Source: Pelagibacteraceae bacterium AG-404-P08
GTDB taxonomy: Bacteria > Pseudomonadota > Alphaproteobacteria > HIMB59
Direction: 5' to 3'
Assembly (NCBI GenBank): GCA_003216195.1
Contig: QCJF01000005.1
Span: 53,298 to 117,297, forward strand
Length of the DNA: 64,000 nt
In this document: positions 25,402 to 32,519 of the stretch, piece by piece
Position numbering within the stretch: the first letter of the stretch is position 1
Layout: each line of letters starts with the position of its first letter
Program-made: the position numbers and the translations under genes
The notes under the pieces: model-generated
Told to the model about the DNA's origin: nothing
Databases searched by the model: none
What the model saw: only the letters and a program-made list of their open reading frames with translations

Positions 25402-25947
25402 ATGGAAAATAAAAATATAACAATTTTAAGTCAGTACGCACAAAGTAATTTATCAAAGATAGTATTTTCTCTTTTAGGAATTATTCTCTTATCAGTTTCT
25501 AGTAAAATCAGTATACCCTTCTATCCTGTGCCGATGACATTACAAACATTTGTTGTATATTTTATTGCTGCCTCAATGGGTATGGTTGGATTTTATGCAA
25601 CTGTATCATATGTAACTCTGGGACTTATTGGCCTTCCCATCTTTGCTGCAGGTGGAGGTTTTGGTTATGTCATGTCCCCAACATTTGGATTTCTTTATGG
25701 AATGATTTTAGCTTCTTTTGTAATAGCGTATTTTTCAAAAAATCTTTTTAATAAAAATTTAATAAAAATCATTTTATCTATTTTTATAGGAGCATTAATT
25801 ATTTTTATTTGTGGTATTGCCCACTTATCTAGCTTCATAGGATTAGAGAAATCTATAAATGCAGGTTTATACCCATTTATTTACAGTGAACTTTTAAAGA
25901 TAGCACTAGCTATTTCTTTAACATACTCGCTAATTAAAAAAAATTAA
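25402..25947 (+). CDS. bioY: Biotin transporter BioY (S component)
   Basis: The 181-residue membrane protein has about six helices. The BioY signatures 'ISIPFYPVPMTLQTFVVYF' and 'GLIGLPIFAAGGGFGYVMSPTFGFLYG' are clear. BioY is the substrate-binding part of an energy-coupling-factor transporter and can work alone. No bioM or bioN lies next to it, and no biotin biosynthesis gene appears in the window, which would fit a biotin scavenger. It overlaps the end of the convergent msrB by four bases. Confidence 0.92.
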   Translation: MENKNITILSQYAQSNLSKIVFSLLGIILLSVSSKISIPFYPVPMTLQTFVVYFIAASMGMVGFYATVSYVTLGLIGLPIFAAGGGFGYVMSPTFGFLYGMILASFVIAYFSKNLFNKNLIKIILSIFIGALIIFICGIAHLSSFIGLEKSINAGLYPFIYSELLKIALAISLTYSLIKKN

Positions 25948-26411
25948 TCTGGTATAAAGTTTAAAGCAATACCGTTATTACAGTATCTTAAACCCGTAGG
26001 TTCTGGACCGTCTTTGAAGACATGCCCGTGATGCCCACCACACTTAGCGCAGTGATATTCTTTTCTCGGAAACACCAATTTAAAATCTGTTTTAAAACCT
26101 AAAGAATTAGGAAGATAATCGAAAAATGAGGGCCAGCCAGTTCCACTATCATATTTCATATCTGATGAAAATAGTGGCAACTCGCATCCTGCACAATGAT
26201 ATGTACCTTTTCTCTTTTCATTATTAAGCACACTAATACCAGGTCTTTCAGTTCCATGTTGTCTTAAGACATAATACTCTTCATCTGATAATCTTAATTT
26301 CCATTCCTCATCTGTAAGAATTAATTTTTCCATAGCAAGAATGGGTTTATATCCAATAAAACATCCTCCAACAAGTATTGATATAAAACTTCTTCTGTTC
26401 AAAACAACCAT
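25944..26411 (-). CDS. msrB: Peptide methionine (R)-S-oxide reductase, probably Tat-exported
   Basis: The 155-residue enzyme reduces methionine-R-sulfoxide in proteins. The zinc ligands are two CxxC pairs ('HCAGCELPLF' and 'HCAKCGGHHGH'), and the catalytic cysteine is in 'RYCNNGIALNF' (usual form 'RYCVNS'). The N-terminus 'LNRRSFISILVGG' followed by a hydrophobic stretch is a twin-arginine-like signal, so folded export to the periplasm is likely. It ends overlapping bioY. A 27-codon basic frame lies just upstream on the same strand. Confidence 0.92.
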   Translation of the reverse strand: MVVLNRRSFISILVGGCFIGYKPILAMEKLILTDEEWKLRLSDEEYYVLRQHGTERPGISVLNNEKRKGTYHCAGCELPLFSSDMKYDSGTGWPSFFDYLPNSLGFKTDFKLVFPRKEYHCAKCGGHHGHVFKDGPEPTGLRYCNNGIALNFIPD

Positions 26412-26446
26412 TAAATATCAGGGATAAATTATAATAATTGGAAATA

Positions 26447-26530
26447 CTATTTCTTTTTAGCTCTTCTTTTTGCTCTTCTTTTTCTGGAGCCGACTTTTCG
26501 TCTTCCTCTATGTTTTTTAGGATAACCCAT
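26447..26530 (-). CDS. Possible 27-aa, extremely basic protein (ribosomal-protein-like)
   Basis: An ATG at 26530 opens 27 codons with TAG at 26449-26447. The product begins 'MGYPKKHRGRRKVGSRKRRA' and ends in 'KRRAKKK': about two thirds of the residues are Lys or Arg. The composition recalls small ribosomal proteins such as bL34, bTHX or the COX24/AURKAIP1 tail, but I recognise no exact family. A TATTAT hexamer ends seven bases before the A two bases upstream of the ATG, so a nearly leaderless mRNA is possible. There is no Shine-Dalgarno sequence. It sits upstream of msrB. Confidence 0.5.
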   Translation of the reverse strand: MGYPKKHRGRRKVGSRKRRAKRRAKKK

Positions 26531-26578
26531 GTCGGCGTATAATAGATAATTAACCTCAAAAATAAACATATTTTTTTG

Positions 26579-27799
26579 ATGCGATTCATATATTTTAAGC
26601 AAATGAGAACAATTCTATTAGTTTTAGTTGCCGGATTAATTCTGTCAGTAGGAAACGGATTTAGAATGTCCCTGGGGATTTACGTCCCAGACCTTTTAAG
26701 CTCTACAGTTTTTAGTGCATCGATAATAGGTCTAACTTATGGTCTTTTTAATTTACTTTGGGGGGCTATGTCACCTATTGCAGGAGCATTTGCTGAACAA
26801 AAAGGTTATGTGAAAACTCTTTGTTTCGGGTTCTTTGGTGTATCTCTTAGTTTCTACGTTGCTTCTTCAGCTATACACCCTTTGCATTTTTTATTTGGTA
26901 TTGGCATAATTGGAGGCATATCAGCTGGTGTCATTTCTGTACCAGTTATAATTGGTGGAGTCTCAAAATATTTCGATGATGACAAAACACAAAGCACAGT
27001 TACAGGAATACTTATGTCTCTTGCTGCAACAGGGATGTTTATATTTACGCCTGTTAACCAATTTTTAGTCACAACTTTTAAATGGAGCTTTTCTTTTCAA
27101 ATTACATCTATGTTTTTTCTTTTCATCATTCCTCTTTCTTTAATCTTCTTACTACCAAAGCCCCAAAAAAAAAATAAGAAAGAATATACAAAAAGAAAAA
27201 TATCAGATGTTTTAAAAATTGCTTTTAAAGACAAAAGTTATAATTATTTAATTTTAGGATTTTTTGTTTGTGGTTTACACGTAGCTTTAATTTCAAATTA
27301 TCTTCCAGTTTTTGCAAAAATTAAAGGTTTAGAAACAACAATAGCTGCAACAGGACTTACTTTAATAGGTTTATTTAATATGATGGGTACTTTAATCTCA
27401 GGAAAAGTTTCAGGTATAATTAAAAAAAAGTATGTATTGTCTTTTATTTATTTCGTAAGAAGTATAGTAATTTTTTTATTATTAATTTTGCCTACTAACA
27501 ATTTTACAATTATAGCCTTTAGTTGTTGTATTGGTCTTTTGTGGTTATCTACTGTCCCACCAACATCAGGAATTGTATCAAATAGATTTGGCACAAGATA
27601 CCTCTCGACTTTATTTGGAATTGTGATGGTTTCCCACCAAGCAGGGGCATTTCTGGGCTCTTTTATGGGTGGTTTAGTTATAGATATTTATGGATCACTT
27701 GATATTGCATGGATAATGGCAATCGTAATTTCTTTGTTTTCTGCAATCATTCACTTTCCAATTATTGAAAAAGAAAAGTCCGAAGAAGTTTTTGCCTAA
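26579..27799 (+). CDS. Major facilitator superfamily transporter
   Basis: The roughly 406-residue carrier has twelve membrane helices. 'GLTYGLFNLLWGAMSPIAGAFAEQKGY' near residue 50 includes the first MFS loop, and 'NMMGTLISGKVSGIIKKKYV' near residue 263 its C-terminal copy. It resembles OxlT/YhjX-like or monocarboxylate carriers. Start choice: ATG at 26579, or ATG 26603 giving 'MRTILLVLVAGL'; the preceding TTG is less likely. Its end overlaps the start of the EamA gene by 35 bases, so both belong to one transcript. Substrate unknown. Confidence 0.82.
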   Translation: MRFIYFKQMRTILLVLVAGLILSVGNGFRMSLGIYVPDLLSSTVFSASIIGLTYGLFNLLWGAMSPIAGAFAEQKGYVKTLCFGFFGVSLSFYVASSAIHPLHFLFGIGIIGGISAGVISVPVIIGGVSKYFDDDKTQSTVTGILMSLAATGMFIFTPVNQFLVTTFKWSFSFQITSMFFLFIIPLSLIFLLPKPQKKNKKEYTKRKISDVLKIAFKDKSYNYLILGFFVCGLHVALISNYLPVFAKIKGLETTIAATGLTLIGLFNMMGTLISGKVSGIIKKKYVLSFIYFVRSIVIFLLLILPTNNFTIIAFSCCIGLLWLSTVPPTSGIVSNRFGTRYLSTLFGIVMVSHQAGAFLGSFMGGLVIDIYGSLDIAWIMAIVISLFSAIIHFPIIEKEKSEEVFA

Positions 27800-28667
27800 T
27801 CTTAAGATTAATCCTTTTATTATCTTAGTTATTGGAGCAGTAAGTATTGCTTTTTCTCCTATATTTGTTCGATTATCAGAGGTTGATCCTATAATGACAG
27901 CTTTTTTTAGAGTATTTGTAAGTCTTCCTTTTTTTTTATTGTTTGGGTCACTAAAAATTATTGAAAAAGTTAATTTACCAGTTTTAAAAAATAAATTTTT
28001 AATCATTTTTATTTCAGGTATCTTTTTTTCATTAGATTTAATTTGTTGGCATTGGTCTATCAAACTCACTACAGTTTCTAAGGCAACGTTTTTATCTAAT
28101 TTAGCACCTATTGTGGTAATTTTATTTTCTTTAATATTTCTAAAAGAAAAATTTTCTAAGTTTTTTTTTATTGCCATATTTATTTCGATCAGTGGAATGA
28201 CCATGTTATTAGGTGAAAGTTTTCAATTTTATAAATCACAATTTTTGGGAGATCTTTTAGGTGTTCTTACAGCATTTTGGTATGGTTTTTATATTCTTAC
28301 TATTAGCCAATTAAGAAAAGATTTAAATTCTAGCACGATTATGTTTTTTTCAGGATGTGTAAGTTCAATTATTTTAATTTTAGTCGCGATATTTTTTGAA
28401 CAAAGTTTAGTGCCAAAATCTTTTTACGCTATAGCAATTCTATTTTTATTAGGTTTTGTATGCCAATTCATTGGACAGTCTTTTATAGCTTACTCTCTAG
28501 CATTTTTATCTGCTTCCTTATCATCTTTGAGTCTTTTGATACAACCTATTGCTGCGACCTTATTGGCGTATTTTTTTTTCCAAGAAAAATTGACCTTAAT
28601 CCAATTTTTTGGAAGTGCATTAATTCTAATAGGTATTTATATTGCTAAAACAAAATATGAAAATTAA
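27765..28667 (+). CDS. EamA/RhaT family (DMT superfamily) permease
   Basis: The 300-residue protein has ten membrane helices in two EamA repeats (residues about 17-145 and 155-295); 'APIVVILFSLIFLKEKFSKFFFIAIFISISG' and 'IQFFGSALILIGIYIA' are the characteristic ends of each repeat. DMT permeases export or import small metabolites. Translation starts from a TTG inside the preceding MFS gene. The mutT gene begins inside its last codons. Substrate unknown. Confidence 0.88.
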   Translation: MKKKSPKKFLPNLKINPFIILVIGAVSIAFSPIFVRLSEVDPIMTAFFRVFVSLPFFLLFGSLKIIEKVNLPVLKNKFLIIFISGIFFSLDLICWHWSIKLTTVSKATFLSNLAPIVVILFSLIFLKEKFSKFFFIAIFISISGMTMLLGESFQFYKSQFLGDLLGVLTAFWYGFYILTISQLRKDLNSSTIMFFSGCVSSIILILVAIFFEQSLVPKSFYAIAILFLLGFVCQFIGQSFIAYSLAFLSASLSSLSLLIQPIAATLLAYFFFQEKLTLIQFFGSALILIGIYIAKTKYEN

Positions 28668-29067
28668 ACAAATAAAAGTTGTAGCAGGTTTAATACTTCA
28701 AAATGATAAACTTTTAATATGTCAAAGACCAAACTTTAAGGATCATCCATTAAAATGGGAATTTCCTGGAGGTAAAATCAAAAATGATGAGACTAATGAA
28801 GAAGCTTTAATTAGAGAAATAAATGAAGAGCTATCAATAAATATAATTAATTATGAGGATCTGATGAGTTATACCTTTAATTATAAAAATTTGAATAAAA
28901 CAGTATTCATAAATTTTTATTTAATTAATACTTTTAGTGGTAAGGTTTTAAATAATTTTCATAAAGAACTAAAATGGATTGAAATTAAGGATATTCGTGA
29001 ATATGATTTTTTGGAGGGAGATCTTAAAATAATTGAATATATAAGTAGCAATGACTTTAAATATTAA
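28657..29067 (+). CDS. mutT: 8-oxo-dGTP diphosphatase-like NUDIX hydrolase
   Basis: The roughly 136-residue protein contains a full Nudix box: 'GGKIKNDETNEEALIREINEEL' region, residues about 36-58, with the two catalytic glutamates in REINEE. 'FPGGK' and 'ICQRP' fit MutT, which removes 8-oxo-dGTP from the nucleotide pool. I prefer ATG 28657 ('MKIKQIKVVAGLI') over the earlier TTG at 28642. Both ends overlap neighbours (EamA by 11 bases, leucine dehydrogenase by 17), so it is embedded in an operon. Confidence 0.85.
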   Translation: MKIKQIKVVAGLILQNDKLLICQRPNFKDHPLKWEFPGGKIKNDETNEEALIREINEELSINIINYEDLMSYTFNYKNLNKTVFINFYLINTFSGKVLNNFHKELKWIEIKDIREYDFLEGDLKIIEYISSNDFKY

Positions 29068-30082
29068 AGATAAGCCAAAAGATGGGTTTGAAAGAGTAGT
29101 CTACGCAGAGGAAGATAAATTTAATTTCTGCTCAGTAATAGCTATTCATAATACTAAAAGAGGCCCTGCTTTGGGTGGATGTAGATATTTCAATTATAAG
29201 GACTTAAATAAGCAAGAAGAGGATGTTTTAAAATTAGCTGAAGCAATGACATATAAGAATTCTTTAGCTGAACTTCCTTTTGGTGGGGGAAAGGCTACTA
29301 TTCACTCTAAAATAAATAAAAAAGATGCATATAGTCTGTTTGGAGAGGTTTTAAACAAACTTAATGGTACTTATATAACAGCTGGAGATATGGGAACAGT
29401 TGATGAGGACTTAAAAGGATTTAGAGAATATTCAAATCATGTTTGTAACCCAATAGGTTCTGACTCTGGATTAGGGACTGCATTAGGTGTTTATTACTCA
29501 ATGTTAGGATGTGTTGAATTCAAATATGGAAAAGAGTCATTAAAAAATAAAAATATATTTATTAAAGGATATGGAAAAACTGGATCCAGAATTGCTTCAT
29601 TGTGTAAAAAAGATGGAGCTAATATTGAAATTTTTGACTTAGAACATAAAAAAGATTTGATTGAAAGAGATGGATATAAATTTTGTAATCAGCTTCAGGA
29701 TACCTCCTTTGAAAAAATTGACATTTACTCTCCTTGCGCAGCAGGCGGTGATTTAAACAGAGAGTTTTTGAGTTTTTCTAGAAATAAAATATCAATAATT
29801 TCTGGAGCAGCAAATAATCAACTGGCTAATAAAGATATAGAAAAAGAGTTAAATAATGAGGGTATATTGTATTGTCCAGATTATTGTGCCAATGCTGGTG
29901 GTGTAATTATTTTAGGTTCTAGAATAAGCATTAAGGAAAATCTTGAACCTAATGATAAAGTTGTAGATGACCTTTTAAGAAAAATAAAATCACGTACAAA
30001 ACTTATCTTGGAAAAATCTCAAAAAGATTTGAATTTAGCATCTAATATAGCAAGTGAAATGGCTTTAGATGGATTGAAATAA
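29051..30082 (+). CDS. ldh: Leucine/branched-chain amino acid dehydrogenase
   Basis: The 343-residue enzyme belongs to the Glu/Leu/Phe/Val dehydrogenase family and deaminates branched-chain amino acids with NAD. 'RGPALGGCRYFNY', the lysine in 'TYKNSLAELPFGGGKATIHS', and 'TAGDMGTVDEDL' form the catalytic domain; 'FIKGYGKTGSRIASL' is the NAD-binding loop; 'CANAGGVI' is the C-terminal signature. It begins inside the mutT gene and ends one base before a small membrane-protein gene. A role in nitrogen release from amino acids is likely. Confidence 0.9.
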   Translation: MTLNIKDKPKDGFERVVYAEEDKFNFCSVIAIHNTKRGPALGGCRYFNYKDLNKQEEDVLKLAEAMTYKNSLAELPFGGGKATIHSKINKKDAYSLFGEVLNKLNGTYITAGDMGTVDEDLKGFREYSNHVCNPIGSDSGLGTALGVYYSMLGCVEFKYGKESLKNKNIFIKGYGKTGSRIASLCKKDGANIEIFDLEHKKDLIERDGYKFCNQLQDTSFEKIDIYSPCAAGGDLNREFLSFSRNKISIISGAANNQLANKDIEKELNNEGILYCPDYCANAGGVIILGSRISIKENLEPNDKVVDDLLRKIKSRTKLILEKSQKDLNLASNIASEMALDGLK

Positions 30083-30083
30083 A

Positions 30084-30440
30084 ATGAATTTTTTTCAAGC
30101 TTATATTCACCCTCAACAAAAAGAAAGGTTACTATTTTTAGGATACTGGATTGGGTCACTTATAATTTGGTCTTTTGTAATGAATGTAAGCTTAGTAATT
30201 GTTATCGTATTTTCCATAATTGGCAATTACGTAGTTGTTAGACCATTAGCAAAATTATTTTTTATTCTTAAAAACTTTGTAAATAAGAAGTTTTTCAACA
30301 ATTTTGATATATTTGAAGCTTATTATGCAGGTTTTGAACTTGGAAGAATGACTAGAATTTTTTTAAAATTATCTTTTTTTATATTTACTATGATTGTTTC
30401 AAAAATTTTTATGGAAGCTTATTTAACTTTTATAAATTAA
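30084..30440 (+). CDS. Uncharacterised 118-aa inner-membrane protein
   Basis: I do not recognise the family. The product has three hydrophobic segments (residues about 17-35, 37-62 and 92-114) and aromatic-rich loops. 'DIFEAYYAGFELGRMTRIFL' near residue 73 may form an amphipathic helix. It follows leucine dehydrogenase by one base. Its last 11 bases overlap the convergent phosphatidyltransferase gene. A membrane accessory function is all that can be said. Confidence 0.65.
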   Translation: MNFFQAYIHPQQKERLLFLGYWIGSLIIWSFVMNVSLVIVIVFSIIGNYVVVRPLAKLFFILKNFVNKKFFNNFDIFEAYYAGFELGRMTRIFLKLSFFIFTMIVSKIFMEAYLTFIN

Positions 30441-31047
30441 ATTCATCGTAACAAACAATAACCCTAGATATAAAAGTTATTAAACATAAAATCCCAAAAA
30501 TAATAGATATTAAAATAAAAAAATTCGGTAGTAAGAGACACAAAACCATGAAAATTATTGTTTCTGTACCTTCAACTAATCCTGAAGTGTAATGAAAACT
30601 TTTTGTTAACCCTTTAACAGCATCATTTGTTTCTGAAATTTTATCTAATTGTGTTTGAATTGCAGCTTTTGCAAGAAATGTTGTACCCGTGCCTATATAT
30701 AAGAATAATAAAACCATTGATAAGTGTGTGTAACTACTATTGCTAAATCCAAAAGCTAAAACAAAACCGGAATAAATTGTGAAGTCACTGACAATATCTA
30801 AATATCCACCTAAAGGAGTTGGGGTTGTAAGTCTAGCCATTGTTCCATCTAAGCCATCACAAAACCTGTTTAAAATTAACAGCGCTAGTGCAGCAATATA
30901 GAACTGAAAAAAAATTAAAATACACATAAAAAAACCTAATATGAAACCTAATATTGTCATTTGATTAGGTTTTAAAAATTTTAAAAAAAGTTTAGCTATT
31001 ATGATTAATGGCTTTTGGGTAAAATTTTGAATTTGGCGATCAAACAT
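30430..31047 (-). CDS. CDP-alcohol phosphatidyltransferase
   Basis: The 205-residue membrane enzyme carries the family motif D-G-x2-A-R-x8-G-x3-D-x3-D in 'DGLDGTMARLTTP' and 'GGYLDIVSDF' (residues about 67-91). The enzyme transfers a phosphatidyl group from CDP-diacylglycerol to an alcohol; glycerol-phosphate, inositol-phosphate or serine cannot be distinguished here. About six helices are visible. It is divergent from ccdA across 41 bases. Confidence 0.9.
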   Translation of the reverse strand: MFDRQIQNFTQKPLIIIAKLFLKFLKPNQMTILGFILGFFMCILIFFQFYIAALALLILNRFCDGLDGTMARLTTPTPLGGYLDIVSDFTIYSGFVLAFGFSNSSYTHLSMVLLFLYIGTGTTFLAKAAIQTQLDKISETNDAVKGLTKSFHYTSGLVEGTETIIFMVLCLLLPNFFILISIIFGILCLITFISRVIVCYDEFNL

Positions 31048-31088
31048 CTGTGTTATTGTCTGTTTAGTATAATGTTAATATAATTTTC

Positions 31089-31817
31089 ATGGTTCAAGAT
31101 ATTCCTCTAACTATAGCTTTTTTAGCAGGTATTCTAAGTTTTCTTTCGCCTTGTGTTCTGCCCATAGTTCCAGGATTTATATCATATATCGTCGGCAAAT
31201 CTTTTGCAGATTTACAAAATTCATCAGCAGTAAATACCCTAAAGTTATTACCTCATATTCTATTATTTACTCTTGGATTTTCTTTTGTCTTTATAATCAT
31301 GGGTGCTTCTATTGATTTTTTGAGTGACATATTTTTCGATTTTAAAAGGCAGTTAAATTTCATATCGGGAATATTAATAGTAATTTTGGGACTATATTTT
31401 ATTGGAATAATTAAAATTCCTTTTTTAGATTTTGAGCGTAAGTTCCACTTACATGGTTTTCAAAATAATCATTTTTTTCCCTTTATAATTGGAGTTGCTT
31501 TTGCTTTTGGTTGGAGTCCATGTATTGGACCAATTTTAGGATCAGTATTAGCTGTTGCCATAAAGGATAGTGTTAACGGAATTATATTGTTGTCTTTTTA
31601 TTCAATTGGTTTAGCAGTTCCTTTTATAATTGTTGGATTAATGATGAGCAAAATATTGATCATGACTAGTTTTTTAAATAAATACATTCGTTATTTTCAA
31701 TTCATTACTGGTATTATTTTACTTGTAACAGGTATTTTAATCTTTAATGGTTCTATTCAATCTTTAGGATTTCAATTAAATTCAATTTTACCATCACTAG
31801 AAATGCTACTTATTTAG
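31089..31817 (+). CDS. ccdA: CcdA-type cytochrome c biogenesis / thiol-reductant transport protein
   Basis: The 242-residue protein has six membrane helices and the two essential cysteines in 'FLSPCVLPIVPG' and 'FGWSPCIGPILG'. CcdA passes electrons from cytoplasmic thioredoxin to periplasmic thiol proteins such as TlpA/CcmG. No periplasmic thioredoxin partner is adjacent, although two periplasmic redox enzymes (GPx-like, MsrB) are encoded elsewhere in the window. The next gene starts with a GTG overlapping its stop. Confidence 0.9.
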   Translation: MVQDIPLTIAFLAGILSFLSPCVLPIVPGFISYIVGKSFADLQNSSAVNTLKLLPHILLFTLGFSFVFIIMGASIDFLSDIFFDFKRQLNFISGILIVILGLYFIGIIKIPFLDFERKFHLHGFQNNHFFPFIIGVAFAFGWSPCIGPILGSVLAVAIKDSVNGIILLSFYSIGLAVPFIIVGLMMSKILIMTSFLNKYIRYFQFITGIILLVTGILIFNGSIQSLGFQLNSILPSLEMLLI

Positions 31818-32512
31818 TGAAATTATCAAAAAAAATATCCATTTTATTTTTATTAATATTTTTTGTAATTTTATGGATTACATATTTTTTTAATAAAGAC
31901 TTTTTTCAACTTGAAACTTTTTTCTCTAATTTGGACTTTATACAAAACTTCATATATCAGAACTACTTACTATCGATATTTACATTTTTAACTTTATATA
32001 GCTTTTTAATTTTATGTAATTTTCCATTAGCTTCCTTATTATCAATGATAAATGGTTTCTTATTTGGAACATGGACAGGTGGAGCAATATCTTTAATTGG
32101 TGGAACACTCGGTGCTTTTGGAATTTTTATAATAGCAAAAAATTTTTTCTCGGGCATTATTAAAAATAAATTTTTAAATAAATACTCTTATATTGAAAAT
32201 TATTTTAGTAAAAATGATTTAGAGTTAATGATATTAATTCGTATCGTTCCTGTAGCTCCTTTTTTCATACAGAACCTCATTTTAGCAGGTCTTGGTGCAA
32301 ACAATAAAAAGTTTTTTTTTACTACTTTGTTTGGGCTAGCACCGTGGTCATTTATATTTAGTAGTATCGGTCAAGGTTTAGAGGAAATATTTATTAATAA
32401 AACTGAGTTAAATTTTTCTCTAATAGTTCAGCCAGAATACTTAATTCCTTTAGGTTTTATTGCTTTTCTGGTACTTATGATTATTTTATTCAAAAAAAAA
32501 TTTAAAAAGTAA
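31817..32512 (+). CDS. VTT domain (TVP38/TMEM64, DedA-related) membrane protein
   Basis: The 231-residue protein begins with GTG overlapping the ccdA stop. The VTT core is visible: 'CNFPLASLLSMINGFLFGTWTGGAISLIGGTLGAFGIFIIAK' region near residues 67-108 and 'LMILIRIVPVAPFFIQNLILAGLGA' near residue 136. The DedA/TVP38 superfamily includes lipid scramblases. Coupling with ccdA is only positional. Substrate unknown. Confidence 0.85.
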   Translation: MKLSKKISILFLLIFFVILWITYFFNKDFFQLETFFSNLDFIQNFIYQNYLLSIFTFLTLYSFLILCNFPLASLLSMINGFLFGTWTGGAISLIGGTLGAFGIFIIAKNFFSGIIKNKFLNKYSYIENYFSKNDLELMILIRIVPVAPFFIQNLILAGLGANNKKFFFTTLFGLAPWSFIFSSIGQGLEEIFINKTELNFSLIVQPEYLIPLGFIAFLVLMIILFKKKFKK

Positions 32513-32519
32513 ACGTCGA

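Noticed and set aside
26347-26589. 80-codon minus-strand frame over the start of msrB
   Set aside because: It overlaps the 27-codon basic frame and the msrB signal sequence in another frame and has mixed, non-protein-like composition.
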